Shown here: positions 7,401-17,416 of the stretch, one piece after another
Layout of the letters: each line of letters starts with the position of its first letter
How positions within the stretch are numbered: position 1 is the stretch's first letter
Assembly (NCBI GenBank): GCA_039810085.1
Contig: JBDHWG010000007.1
Coordinates: 162,825 to 226,824 of the forward strand
Source: JBDHWG01 sp039810085
GTDB lineage: Bacteria; Chloroflexota; Anaerolineae; Epilineales; JAHCIE01
Length of the DNA stretch: 64,000 bases
Direction of reading: 5' to 3'
Translations under genes and position numbers: made by a program
Notes under the pieces: generated by a model
Told to the model about the DNA's origin: nothing
Database searches by the model: none
Seen by the model: the letters and a program-made list of their open reading frames with translations, nothing else

Positions 7401-9668
7401 TTGCCCTTCGACGTGCCTCTCAACGCCGTCACCGACGATTCTGTTGTCGAGTTGCGGCTGGCCCCGTCCATCGCCCTGAGTTTGCTTGACGGATTGGATG
7501 AGCTGGTCGCCTACCCCTACGGCTGCGTCGAGCAGACCATGAGCCGTGTCCTGCCCAACGCCGCCGTCGCGCAAACGTACCGCCGCCTGGGTATCGCCAA
7601 TCCTGACCTTGACCACCGCCTGCCCGACATCATGGCCGACGGGCTGCAGCGGCTGTACGGCTTCCAGCGACCCGACGGCGGCTGGGGCTGGTGGTACGAC
7701 GACGACTCGGCGGTCTACCAGACGGCCTACGTGCTGTTCGGTCTACTGCAAGTTCGAGCAGCGGGCTTCGACGTGGACCAGGGTGTGCTCGACCGCGGCT
7801 TCGCCTTCCTGACCAGGCAGCTTGGGACCGCAACGGTCGCCTCCACAACAACATCCGCAGATGGCGCCCTCGATCCGCGTCTGCGCGCCTACGCTCTCTA
7901 CGTCCTGGCCCTTGGCGGCCACGGCGATCTCAGCCAGAGCCAGGCATTGCTCGACGCCCCTAACCGCCTTGACCCCTTCGGCCTCGCGGCGATGGCCATG
8001 ACCTTGAAGCTTCTCAGGGACGATGCAAGCGCGAACGCGGCTGCGGATTTGCTGGCTGCCCGCGCGGTCGACACCGGCGGCAGCGTCCACTGGGTGGCGC
8101 CGCACAACGAGGACTACGCCTGGCGCACCATGATGTCGGACGAGAAGAGCACCGGCATGGCCCTCCGCGCCCTCGCCCAGGTGCGCCCAACATCAACGCT
8201 TCTCCCTGGCGCCGCCCGCTGGCTGATGGACCAGCGCGACGGGAAGACCTGGCCGACGACGCAGGCCAGCGCCTTTGCCATCCTCGGTCTCACGGACTAC
8301 ATCCTCCTCAGTGGCGAGCTAGACGCCCACTACGACTGGCGTGTGACCCACGGCGAATCCGTCCTGGGACAGGGCCACGTGGACCACACCAATGCCACGC
8401 AGCCCATCCCACCGGTCGTACTGCATGGAAGCGATCTGATGCCGGGTACGAATGTGCTACACATCGAGAAAACCGGGCCGGGCCGCCTGTACTACGCGCT
8501 CAGCGTCCGCCTCAGCCTGTTCTACCCCCAGTTCCAGCCGGTCACGTCGACCGGGACTGGCATCGGCCTGAAGCGTAGCTACATCCTGGCCGAGACCAGC
8601 CCTGACAGCGCCACGCCAACGCCTGCCCCCAATGGCACAGTCACGCCGCATACCGAGTTCGCCTTGGGTGACGTCGTCGAAGCCCACCTGACGCTCGACC
8701 TGAGCGAGGACATGAGCTACGTTCTCATCGAGGACCGCCTGCCGGCTGGCTTCGAGCCGTTGAATGAGCGCGTCAACCCAATCATCTGGACCCCGTGGGA
8801 TACGTATCCTCCAATTCCCATCTGGCGCGAGTATGGATACAATAATAAGGAGCTGCGCGACGACCGTGTGTCGTTCTTCATAACCTGGCTCGGCGCAGGG
8901 CAGCACGAGTTCACCTACCGCATACGCGCCACGCGGCCTGGCCAGTTCAGCGCCATGCCCGCCGAGGCCTACCCCATGTATCGCCCCGAGATTTGGGGCC
9001 GCTCGGCCAGCGACCAGGTCACAGTTGAGCGCGGCGCGTTCGTGGCGCCGAGTGTGCTGCATGCCGATCAGGATAGAAGCTGCACAGTAGACGCATTCGA
9101 TGTACGTTTAACAACTCTTGCCTGGGCATCACAAGGGAACGAGCATGCCAGCGCTGCCGACGTGGCGCGAACCATGGCGAATGTCGGACGGACGTGCGTG
9201 ACTGGCGACGCGCCGCAGCCATCACCCCTAGCTATCAGCCCACGCGTGCGCCTCATCCCGCGAACGACTCAGGCGCCCATTGGCGGCCAATTTCTTATCG
9301 ATGTCGTGGTGGAAGGCGTGGCTAGCATTCGTGGCTATGACCTGGCTGTGAGCGTACCGGCTGGCGCAGCACGCATCGACGCCATTGAACCGGCTGGACT
9401 GCCTGCGGATGCGGTGGCGCTCGGCCCGACGGTTGATGCGGCGCAAGTACACGGCGCGTGGGGCGGTGTTGCCGATAATCCTATGGCGGGTGATGGCGTG
9501 ACTGTAGGCACCGTGTGGCTCACTGCGCTGCAACCGGGCACGATTAGCATAACGATGGACGTTGCTCAAGTTCTCGATGCGGCTGGGCAGCCGCACAGCG
9601 CTGCCGTTAGCAGAGCGCAGGTAACCACAGGCAGCTACCGTCTGCTGATGCCGTACATTATGAGGTGA
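4488..9668 (+). CDS. secreted alpha-2-macroglobulin family protein with dockerin- and cohesin-like C-terminus
   Basis: A 1726-residue exported protein starting at ATG 4488 behind GGAGG; an N-terminal hydrophobic segment (residues about 8-28) is a signal peptide. The body carries macroglobulin beta-domains (YIYTDRPIYRPAQ is typical) and the thioester motif GCVEQ with Cys1013, so it should trap proteases covalently outside the cell as bacterial A2Ms do. Unlike usual family members it continues past the A2M region into a dockerin-like segment (about 9061-9210, DADQDRSCTVDAFD), then a cohesin-like beta-domain (about 9226-9620), and ends in YRLLMPYIMR. Similar ends occur on two other exported proteins of this window. 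No PBP1C gene, the frequent partner of bacterial A2M, is adjacent. A LarA-type gene follows after five bases. Confidence 0.88.
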   Translation: MNPRILRPALLASAALALVILSGLTLNVSRAAPSAAPSAPNADFGYGAYIQLVDPDGRRSVDLNLSGAQTASFTLHALPLDKLQAVYRATNSWQPLAVDTSALSQAAAWSETFDPAAARPSAHLPVNVPPGLYVLTAGNAATDRPAQMIVVVTRYVLALKGGDGQVAVWAAQLQTGAPKSGVAVDLLGVNGFLTSMTTDADGVASANVAWDENTLAIGRINGEMTIAGLRSEWRTDYWGGWWWSGNQSSHERVYIYTDRPIYRPAQDVYFKAALRGEQDVAYTLPAPTDPITVTLRDSRSNVVATQHPTLSEFGTVDGTLHLGSEASLGDYSLQVTHAGVTTQRTFQVQEYRKPEFEVKVTASPDPVILGDSLTVSVATDYYFGAPVPNAPVNIKLKQTTWWWWGGSNIIAEVNAVTDAQGHYTGKLPTTTQNSWDQSLSVEASVTDATAQVVTGQTSVQAYYAGATLESSLPKYAYQPGENVALTMTLRDRQNRPVINHNIVVTTTHYYNTPDPDTTTQTVTTAADGRATVSYLNIKLGWYSVQASALDDRGRAATTWAYFWVYDPANSGGWYVQADSVEIKADAAGYRPGDTAHLLIKSPVNGPALLTLERGRVRREMVVQISGAATQVDVPILADDAPTLYARVHIWQRTSATNQGYTWASTPEGRLLVSAPVEMAVSAEAKRLTVDISADKHEYRPGDIAALTLHVTNNNQPVRAEVSLSLVDEGIFALADDTAGNPFDYFYGRRDLGVGTWDSLRPQRYLNAIDQPPIAAPTGTPAPAIPGVTTPQAGQSVRQDFRDTAYWNARIVTDAAGHATVNIPLPDNLTRWRIVARAITTDTLVGMGQGSITVTKPVAVQPGLPRFLVLGDRVALDTVVTNRSGSDINASVNLTSTGLLLLSGPPLTLLVPDGQQRSVRWSAVASHVGSQNVQASADAGALSDAVATPLPVKPFAVPERSARAGLVDPSVDLPFDVPLNAVTDDSVVELRLAPSIALSLLDGLDELVAYPYGCVEQTMSRVLPNAAVAQTYRRLGIANPDLDHRLPDIMADGLQRLYGFQRPDGGWGWWYDDDSAVYQTAYVLFGLLQVRAAGFDVDQGVLDRGFAFLTRQLGTATVASTTTSADGALDPRLRAYALYVLALGGHGDLSQSQALLDAPNRLDPFGLAAMAMTLKLLRDDASANAAADLLAARAVDTGGSVHWVAPHNEDYAWRTMMSDEKSTGMALRALAQVRPTSTLLPGAARWLMDQRDGKTWPTTQASAFAILGLTDYILLSGELDAHYDWRVTHGESVLGQGHVDHTNATQPIPPVVLHGSDLMPGTNVLHIEKTGPGRLYYALSVRLSLFYPQFQPVTSTGTGIGLKRSYILAETSPDSATPTPAPNGTVTPHTEFALGDVVEAHLTLDLSEDMSYVLIEDRLPAGFEPLNERVNPIIWTPWDTYPPIPIWREYGYNNKELRDDRVSFFITWLGAGQHEFTYRIRATRPGQFSAMPAEAYPMYRPEIWGRSASDQVTVERGAFVAPSVLHADQDRSCTVDAFDVRLTTLAWASQGNEHASAADVARTMANVGRTCVTGDAPQPSPLAISPRVRLIPRTTQAPIGGQFLIDVVVEGVASIRGYDLAVSVPAGAARIDAIEPAGLPADAVALGPTVDAAQVHGAWGGVADNPMAGDGVTVGTVWLTALQPGTISITMDVAQVLDAAGQPHSAAVSRAQVTTGSYRLLMPYIMR

Positions 9669-9673
9669 CGATC

Positions 9674-10909
9674 ATGTCGACGGAGACGTACCTGACCGAA
9701 GAAGAGATCGAGCGAATCGTTGTCGAGGGACTGGAGAAGCTGCCTCTCGAGGGCAAGCGCGTCCTGGTCATCGTGCCCGACCCGACGCGCACCATGCCCC
9801 TGCCCATGTTCTTTCGCCTGCTCACGCGACACCTCCAGCCGCGCGTGAAAAACGTGGACTTCCTCGTCGCCCTGGGCACGCACCCGCCCCTGGACGACAC
9901 CCACATGCTGCGGCTGTTCGGCTTGACCGCCGAGGAGCGCGTGACAGAGTACGCCGACGTGCAGCTCCTCAACCACGCCTGGCGGGACCCCGACGCCCTG
10001 ACGACCCTCGGCGTCATTGGGGCCGACGAGGTCAGGGCGCTGAGCAACGGTCTGCTCACGATGGAGGTGCCGGTACGCCTCAACCGCCTCGTCCTGGAGT
10101 ACGACCACATCCTCATCTGCGGCCCGGTCTTCCCGCACGAGGTCGTCGGCTTCTCCGGCGGCAACAAATACTTCTTCCCCGGCATCGCGGGGCAGGACAT
10201 CATCGACTTCACCCACTGGCTGGGCGCGCTGCTCACCTCGTACAAAATCATCGGCACGAAGGACACCGCTGTGCGCGCCGTTATCGACCGTGCCGCCGCC
10301 ATGATCCCCACGCCGCGCCACGCTGTTTGCAGCGTCGTCACCGTCGATGGCGTCGAGGGCGTGTTCGTGGACACGCCCGAAGCCGCATGGTCTGCCGCCG
10401 CTGATCTCGCCGCCCAGACGCACATTCACTATGTCGCCAAACCATACCAGCAGGTGCTATCGGTGCTGCCAGAGATGTACGACGAGATCTGGGTGGGCGC
10501 GAAGGGGATGTACAAGATGGAGCCGGTTATCGCCGACGGCGGTGAGGTCATCATCTACGCGCCCCACATCCGCGACATCAGCGTCACCCACGGCGCGCTC
10601 ATCCGTCAGGTCGGCTACCACGTCCGCGACTATTTCGTGAGACAGTGGGACTCGTTCAAGCACTACCCGTGGGGCGTCCTGGCCCACTCCACCCACCTGC
10701 GCGGCGTCGGCACGTATGAGGACGGAGTCGAGTGTCCGCGCATCGCCGTCACCCTCGCCACGAGCATACCGGAAGAGATTTGCCGCGAAGTGAATCTGGG
10801 CTACCGCAACCCCAAGACCATCGCCCTCGAAGACTGGCCGACCGGCGAAGACGGCGACCGGCTTGTTGTGCCGCGCGCGGGGGAAATGCTCTACCGCTTG
10901 AAAGAGTAA
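9674..10909 (+). CDS. LarA-family nickel-dependent racemase-like protein (DUF2088)
   Basis: A 411-residue protein of the lactate racemase family. The N-terminal domain has VPDPTRTMP, the D-x-T-R-x-x-P signature. The cofactor region HEVVGFSGGNKYFFPG spans residues 155-170, including His155 and Lys165; in LarA the equivalent Lys holds the nickel-pincer nucleotide covalently. Family members racemise or epimerise alpha-hydroxy acids such as lactate, malate or sugar acids. ATG 9674 is chosen because GAGGTGA precedes it; an in-frame GTG lies at 9665. No larB/C/E cofactor genes are in the window. With sugar-acid enzymes at 480-3914, an aldonate or hydroxy-acid substrate is plausible but unproved. 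Confidence 0.85.
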   Translation: MSTETYLTEEEIERIVVEGLEKLPLEGKRVLVIVPDPTRTMPLPMFFRLLTRHLQPRVKNVDFLVALGTHPPLDDTHMLRLFGLTAEERVTEYADVQLLNHAWRDPDALTTLGVIGADEVRALSNGLLTMEVPVRLNRLVLEYDHILICGPVFPHEVVGFSGGNKYFFPGIAGQDIIDFTHWLGALLTSYKIIGTKDTAVRAVIDRAAAMIPTPRHAVCSVVTVDGVEGVFVDTPEAAWSAAADLAAQTHIHYVAKPYQQVLSVLPEMYDEIWVGAKGMYKMEPVIADGGEVIIYAPHIRDISVTHGALIRQVGYHVRDYFVRQWDSFKHYPWGVLAHSTHLRGVGTYEDGVECPRIAVTLATSIPEEICREVNLGYRNPKTIALEDWPTGEDGDRLVVPRAGEMLYRLKE

Positions 10910-10963
10910 GTCATGACGCAGTGCGCGCGTCCAATAAAGGGCGACAATTTATGTTCAGCATGG

Positions 10964-10990
10964 CCTGACAGGTTCCGGGAACCTGTCAGG
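10964..10990. terminator. palindrome CCTGACAGGTTC, hairpin after the LarA-type gene
   Basis: A perfect 12-base inverted repeat, CCTGACAGGTTC at 10964-10975 and GAACCTGTCAGG at 10979-10990, with a CGG loop. It lies in the gap after the LarA-type gene and could end or stabilise that transcript, though no T-run follows. Nearly the same palindrome occurs at 40859-40891 after gnd, so it is a dispersed element rather than a private terminator. The rest of the gap to 11050 shows nothing else. Confidence 0.65.
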
Positions 10991-11050
10991 CGCTTGTCAG
11001 AACAGAATGCTGATTGAGTTCCAAAGCACATAATCTGAAAGGCTACCGAA

Positions 11051-11944
11051 ATGAACAAAAGACTCTTTCTGTATGGGCTAATTTTTCTGCTCGTCCTCGT
11101 GGCAGCCGGCGCGGGCCTTCTGTACCAAGGACAGGGCGCGCCCATCAGTGTCACGACCGTGCGCGGCGAGCACGCGACGTATCAGAGCGGGGGCCTGTAT
11201 CGCTACAACCCGGCCTCGGTTGCTCGCGAAGGCATCGTCTGGGACGCCATCGACATCGTCCTGGCGCTGCCGCTGTTCATCGCCGCCATCTGGCTAGATC
11301 GGCGCGGATCGCTGCGTGGGCGGCTGCTGCTCCTGGGCACGCTGTTCTACTTCACGTACAAGTACTTCCAGTACGCCGTCATGCTGGCCTTCAATCCCCT
11401 GTTCCTGGTCTATGTCGCCATTTTCACCCTAAGCGCCGTCGCTTTCTTTATGGCGCTGGCAGGCGTAGACGTGGCGCGGCTGCCGAACCGCATCTCGGAC
11501 CACTTCCCGCACCGCCTCATCATTGGCTTCACGTCGGTCATGGGCGTCGCGCTTATCCTGATGTGGCTGGGCCGTATCATCCCCTACACCCTCGCCGACC
11601 GTTTTCCAGACGAGTTCGCCGGGATGACCACCCTGGTGACGCAGGCCCTCGACCTGGGCATGGTCGTGCCGCTCATGCTCACTACGGCAGTCCTGCTCTG
11701 GCGGCGCTCGGTGTGGGGCTACCTGCTAGGCGGCATCAGCATGACCTTCGGCCTCATTATGTCGATTACCATCCCTGCCTGGATCGTCGTGCCTCTCATT
11801 CAAGATGGGCAGGTGAACCCTGTCGAGGCAGCCCCGTTCTCGGTGCTGTGCCTCATTGGGCTTTACGTGTTCTGGCAGTACTTCCGCAATATCGGCGGGG
11901 AAAGCAGGACAACCTCAGCGCCCAGAGGCGTTGCGCTGCGGTAA
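11051..11944 (+). CDS. multi-pass membrane protein of unknown function
   Basis: A 297-residue protein beginning with a hydrophobic helix (LFLYGLIFLLVLVAAGAGLL). A roughly 45-residue hydrophilic loop follows, then about seven more membrane segments, for example IVLALPLFIAAIWL, FLVYVAIFTLSAVAFFMAL and FGLIMSITIPAWIVV. No catalytic motif or known transporter signature was recognised. The periplasmic-side loop (about residues 30-72) is the only sizeable soluble part. Its 3' end overlaps the convergent MFS gene by 30 bases. Confidence 0.7.
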   Translation: MNKRLFLYGLIFLLVLVAAGAGLLYQGQGAPISVTTVRGEHATYQSGGLYRYNPASVAREGIVWDAIDIVLALPLFIAAIWLDRRGSLRGRLLLLGTLFYFTYKYFQYAVMLAFNPLFLVYVAIFTLSAVAFFMALAGVDVARLPNRISDHFPHRLIIGFTSVMGVALILMWLGRIIPYTLADRFPDEFAGMTTLVTQALDLGMVVPLMLTTAVLLWRRSVWGYLLGGISMTFGLIMSITIPAWIVVPLIQDGQVNPVEAAPFSVLCLIGLYVFWQYFRNIGGESRTTSAPRGVALR

Positions 11945-13143
11945 CTCTTGAGGACGCGGTGTGGCGCGGGTGAGAAGCACGAACACAGCGCCTGCGCCTA
12001 CCGTGAGGCTCGCGATGACAACGGCCATCGGTACGGCCGTCGCGTTGCCGGCGATTCCGACGAGCGGGGCCACCAGGGCGCCAATAATGAATTGCGTCAG
12101 GCCGAGGAGGGCGGACGCGCTGCCCGCGATATCCGGGTGGTCGGCCATCGCCAGAGCGGTGGCGTTCGGGCTGGTCAAGCCGATGCTCGCGACGACAAGG
12201 AACAGCGCGGGCAGAATGACCGCCAACCCACCGCCGAGCGTGACGACAGCGAGGAGCAGCAGCCCGCCTGTTACAGCCGTGCCCAGCCCTGTCGCCAGGA
12301 GCAGGCGGGACCCCACGCGCTCGATCAGCCGCACACCCACCTGGCTAACCATCACAATCCCTAGGGCATTGACGCCGAAGAAGAGGCCAAACATCTGGGG
12401 CGACACGCCGTAGATGTCCTCCAGGACAAACGGCGAGCCAGAGATGTAAGCGAACATCGCGCCGAACGCCAACCCCATCGCCAATGCGTAGCCGACGAAC
12501 ACGCGGTCGGCGGCAAGGCGGCGGAAGGGCGCCACACTCGCGCTCAGCCCACCTGTGCGCCGCCGCTCGACCGGCAGCGACTCCGGCAGGCCGAACGTGA
12601 CCGCCGTGAGCATAACTGCCCCGACCACGGTCAGCAGCACGAAGATGCCGCGCCAGGAGGTGAAGAGGAGAATCTGGCCGCCGATGATGGGCGCGAGAAT
12701 CGGCGCGAGGCCGTTGACGAGCATCGTCAGGCTGAAGAAGCGCGCCACGTCGTTGCCCGTGAAGTGGTCGCGGACGACGGCGCGCGCAATCACGATGCCC
12801 GCCGCGCCGGCCGCGCCCTGGATGAAGCGCAGAAGGATGAGCGCGACGATGGACGGCGAAACGGCGCACAGGAGTGAGGCTGCCGTGTAGAACACCAGGC
12901 CGACGAGGAGCGGCCGCCGCCGTCCCATCGCATCGCTAAGCGAGCCCGCGACGAGCTGCCCCAGCGCCAGGCCGAGCATAAACGCCGTCAGGGTAAGCTG
13001 CACCACCGACTCTGTCCCGCCGAGGTCCTGCGCCAGCGACGGCAGGGCGGGCAGGTACATGTCGATGGAGAGGGGGCCGAAAGCGGAGAGTGCGCCGATG
13101 ATGAGGACGAGCCGCAGACGTTCGGAGCCGCTCATGCTGGTCG

Positions 13144-13147
<4 letters not shown>
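11915..13147 (-). CDS. MFS drug exporter, Bcr/CflA type
   Basis: A 410-residue transporter with 12 predicted helices. Residues near 15-35 (LSAFGPLSIDMYLPALPSL) are the characteristic first helix of the Bcr/CflA drug:H+ antiporter branch, and motif A appears as GSLSDAMGRRRP between helices 2 and 3. Such proteins export bicyclomycin, chloramphenicol, sulfonamides or metabolites. The start is GTG 13147 overlapping the stop of the ABC ATPase gene (GTGA), or ATG 13135; either way it is the last gene of the nucleoside-importer operon. Co-transcription with an importer suggests it might export a product or analogue of the imported compound; that link is inference. Confidence 0.88.
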
Positions 13148-14679
<1,532 letters not shown>

Positions 14680-14693
14680 AAACTACCCCACCT

Positions 14694-14725
14694 CCGACAG
14701 AGGCGCAGCAATGCGCCTCTGTCGG
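14694..14725 (-). promoter_or_regulatory. intercistronic stem-loop with GCAA loop between BMP and ATPase genes
   Basis: A perfect 14-base stem, CCGACAGAGGCGCA (14694-14707) with TGCGCCTCTGTCGG (14712-14725), closed by four bases that read GCAA on the plus strand and TTGC in the minus-strand transcript. It stands 16 bases after the substrate-binding-protein stop, with no T-run. Hairpins here commonly protect the 3' end of binding-protein mRNA, giving more receptor than ATPase; that role is inferred from position. Confidence 0.8.
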
Positions 14726-14741
14726 TTAAGCTCACGTCCCG

Positions 14742-15923
14742 TTACTGCGCGTTGGTCTTGATGCTGCCGTCGATGATGCCCTGGATGGTCTTGTCTTGCA
14801 GCGCCTTGACCTCGTCGGGCAGCTTGTATTGCGGGTTGTTGACCATCTTCAACCCGCCGTTCTTCAGCGTCAGGGTGTAGACGCTCGTGCCCAGCTTGCC
14901 CTTGCTGATGTCGTCCATCATGCCCTTGAGCGCATACGTCCAGTCATACACCTGGCTCGCTACGACGTTGTTGGGCGCGAGGGACGCCTGGTCGACGTCG
15001 TTACCGAACCACAACGCGTTCTTGTCCTTGACCACGCTGACCGCGCCGACCATGTTCTGCGACGTGCCGGCCAGCACGTCAGCGCCGGACGCGATCTGGG
15101 TCTGCGCCGCCTGGGAGGCCAAGGCCACGTCGCTGAACGAGTTCACATACGTGACCTGGGTCTTGGCGTTGGGATTGGTGGCCTTCGCGCCGGCGACGAA
15201 GCCGTCGCCGGTCAGTTTGCCGTCGCCCACAGGCAGCGGCCCGATATAGCCGAGGATGCCGCTCTTGGAGAGCTTCGCGCCCATGACGCCCTCGACGTAG
15301 CCGCCCTGGTCCGAGGCGACGGTGTAGGCGAAGATGTTCTTGACGCCCTTGCTCTCGTACGTGTCCACCGCCGTGCCCCAGGCGAACGATTGCTTCGGGA
15401 AATCGGGGGCGATGTCGGCCAGGGACGCGCCGTACTGCGAGCCGTGGGCAATGATAAGGTCGTAGCCCTTCGACGCGTAGTCGCGGATAGCAGCCGCAGC
15501 GTCCGTCACGTTCGACATGTTCTCGGTGTAGGCGAACTCGAACTTGTCCTTGCCGAGCTGGTTCTGCATGTTGGCGACAGCGTCGTACATGCTTTGGCTG
15601 AACGACAGGTCATTCTTCGCGCTAGGCATGATGAGCGCAACGCGGAACACCTTGCCGGAGCCGCCCGCTGGCGCAGCAGCGGGAGCCGAAGTCGCCTTCG
15701 CCGCCGCAGGCGCTGCCGTCGGCGCAACCGGCTGAGCGACAGACGGCGCGTTAGTGGCTGCGGGTTTGGCCACCGCCGGCGCCGTCGTGGGCGCAGCTGA
15801 CTGAGCGGCCGGTGGCTGCGTCGCCGCCTGGGGCGCAGGCGCGGCTGGCGCTGCGCCGCCGCACGCGGCGACGGCCAGCATGAGCAAAACGGCCAGGCCA
15901 ATGATCCAGTATCTCATTCTCAT
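14742..15923 (-). CDS. BMP-family (PnrA/Med-like) substrate-binding lipoprotein
   Basis: A 393-residue lipoprotein. A short signal peptide ends in the lipobox LAVAAC with Cys21 as lipid anchor, followed by a long Ala/Pro-rich tether to about residue 90. The mature domain begins VFRVALIMPSAKNDLSFSQS, and LIIAHGSQYGASLADIAPDFP and GYVEGVMGAKLSKSG are typical of the BMP family that binds purine nucleosides in PnrA. The ORF ends with the family's usual IIDGSI stretch near the C-terminus. The start could be ATG 15923 or 15917. A nucleoside deaminase gene just upstream supports a nucleoside or base ligand, although some BMP proteins bind other ligands. Confidence 0.92.
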   Translation of the reverse strand: MRMRYWIIGLAVLLMLAVAACGGAAPAAPAPQAATQPPAAQSAAPTTAPAVAKPAATNAPSVAQPVAPTAAPAAAKATSAPAAAPAGGSGKVFRVALIMPSAKNDLSFSQSMYDAVANMQNQLGKDKFEFAYTENMSNVTDAAAAIRDYASKGYDLIIAHGSQYGASLADIAPDFPKQSFAWGTAVDTYESKGVKNIFAYTVASDQGGYVEGVMGAKLSKSGILGYIGPLPVGDGKLTGDGFVAGAKATNPNAKTQVTYVNSFSDVALASQAAQTQIASGADVLAGTSQNMVGAVSVVKDKNALWFGNDVDQASLAPNNVVASQVYDWTYALKGMMDDISKGKLGTSVYTLTLKNGGLKMVNNPQYKLPDEVKALQDKTIQGIIDGSIKTNAQ

Positions 15924-15979
15924 GTGTCTCCTCCTTCAAGGTTGTGGTGAGAATGTGGTGAATGGGTGGTAGTGGGATG

Positions 15980-16453
15980 CTAACGCCAGAAGCCGGCGTG
16001 GGCGGCGCGCGCCTCCTCTTGGAGCGCCGGGCCTTCCACAGCGACGGGCCGCTGCCCCTTGGCGAATACCTCGCGACAAGGTAGCGCGAAGGTCGGGTTC
16101 TCCGGGCTGTCGCCGGTCAGCGCCAGCAAGTCCTCCTCGCTCATGGCGAAGACGACCCGGCCAACGCCGCCCCAGTAGATTGCGCCCGAACACATGGCGC
16201 ACGGCTCGGTGCTTGTGTACAGACTGCACTCGCTAAGGAAGTCAGGCGCATACTGACGCGACGCCAGGCGCATCAGGTTGGTCTCGGCGTGGCCTGTGCA
16301 GTCGCGTTCGATCACGACGGTGTTCTCGGCTTCCAGCAAGATGTTACCGTGGCGGTCGGCGAGCAGCGCACCAAACGGGTGGTTGCCCTTGGCGCGGGCC
16401 TGACGAGCAATCTCAATCGCCCTCCGCAGCAGGGCCAGGTCGGTGTCAGTCAC
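15980..16453 (-). CDS. nucleoside/base deaminase (CDA-fold, zinc-dependent)
   Basis: A 157-residue cytidine-deaminase-fold protein with the zinc and proton-relay signature HAE (within CTGHAETN) and PCAMC (within STEPCAMCSGA). Length and layout match guanine deaminase and TadA-like nucleoside deaminases rather than cytidine deaminase proper. It has a long C-terminal tail including PCREVFAKGQRP, close to guanine-deaminase-type enzymes. It sits between the second permease (15 bases) and the BMP lipoprotein (56 bases) of the ABC importer, so deamination of an imported base or nucleoside is the likely job. Exact substrate unknown. Confidence 0.88.
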   Translation of the reverse strand: MTDTDLALLRRAIEIARQARAKGNHPFGALLADRHGNILLEAENTVVIERDCTGHAETNLMRLASRQYAPDFLSECSLYTSTEPCAMCSGAIYWGGVGRVVFAMSEEDLLALTGDSPENPTFALPCREVFAKGQRPVAVEGPALQEEARAAHAGFWR

Positions 16454-16468
16454 AATGTCGTTCCGTCC

Positions 16469-17404
16469 TTACTCGCCGCGCTCGAACGCCTTGGTCAAGG
16501 CCGTCGGCTCGTTGATGAGCGAGCGCGCGGCGAAGATGAGGGCGACGATGGTCAAGATGTAGGGCAGCATGCCGGCCAAATCCGAAGACAGCGGGATGCC
16601 AAGCGTCTGAATCCAGAGCTGGAGAGCGTTGACCATGCTGAACAACAAGGCCCCCAGCATGATGCGCACCGGCCGCCACGCGCCAAAGTACACGAGAGCC
16701 ACGGAAATGAAGCCCAGGCCGCTGGTGAGGTTCGACTGGAACACGTTGAGCAGGGCAATCGACAGCGACGCACCGGCCACACCCGCCAGCAGGCCATCGA
16801 TGGTCTCCGTCAGGTAGCGCACTCGGACCACGCTGATGCCCAGGCTATCCGCCGCGGCCGGCGTCTGCCCAACGGCGCGTATCTTTAGCCCAAGCGTCGT
16901 CTTGTTCAAGACAAACCACGAAATCGGCACCAGGATATACGCGCCATAGACCAGGATGTTCTGGTTGAAGAAGATCGTCCCCAGCACCGGCAGGTCGCTC
17001 AGCACCGGGATATGCAGGGACGGGAAGCCGTTCAAGGTGCGGGGAGTGCCGACGGTGACGCGGAATAGCAGGTCACTCAGCCCAAGGCCAAACATGAAGA
17101 TGCCGATGCCGCTGATACCCTGGTTTGCCTTGAGTGTCACGTTGATGAACGCCGTCATGACGCCCATCAGCGCGCCGACGAGCATCCCGACCAGCAGGCC
17201 CGCAACCAGGTTGCCCGTGGTCAGAACGACGTAGTACGCCGCGAACGCCGCCATGAGAATGATACCTTCGAGGCCCAGGTTCAGCACGCCGCTGACCTGC
17301 CCGAACATCTCGCCGAGGGAGGCGTAGAGGTACGGCGTCGCCAGCATGATGCCCGACGCGAGAATGCCGATGAGGACTTTGGGCGCAAGCAAATCGGTGA
17401 GCAT
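16469..17404 (-). CDS. ABC importer permease, nucleoside/sugar type (second subunit)
   Basis: A 311-residue inner-membrane permease of the BPD_transp_2 family (RbsC/NupC-like), with about eight to nine membrane helices. Family features include NLGLEGIILMAAF near residues 42-54 and the cytoplasmic coupling region LKIRAVGQTPAAADSLGIS. It starts 12 bases after the first permease gene and is shorter than it, the usual size pair for BMP-type importers. Confidence 0.92.
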   Translation of the reverse strand: MLTDLLAPKVLIGILASGIMLATPYLYASLGEMFGQVSGVLNLGLEGIILMAAFAAYYVVLTTGNLVAGLLVGMLVGALMGVMTAFINVTLKANQGISGIGIFMFGLGLSDLLFRVTVGTPRTLNGFPSLHIPVLSDLPVLGTIFFNQNILVYGAYILVPISWFVLNKTTLGLKIRAVGQTPAAADSLGISVVRVRYLTETIDGLLAGVAGASLSIALLNVFQSNLTSGLGFISVALVYFGAWRPVRIMLGALLFSMVNALQLWIQTLGIPLSSDLAGMLPYILTIVALIFAARSLINEPTALTKAFERGE

Positions 17405-17416
17405 GGCTTTCCTCTC

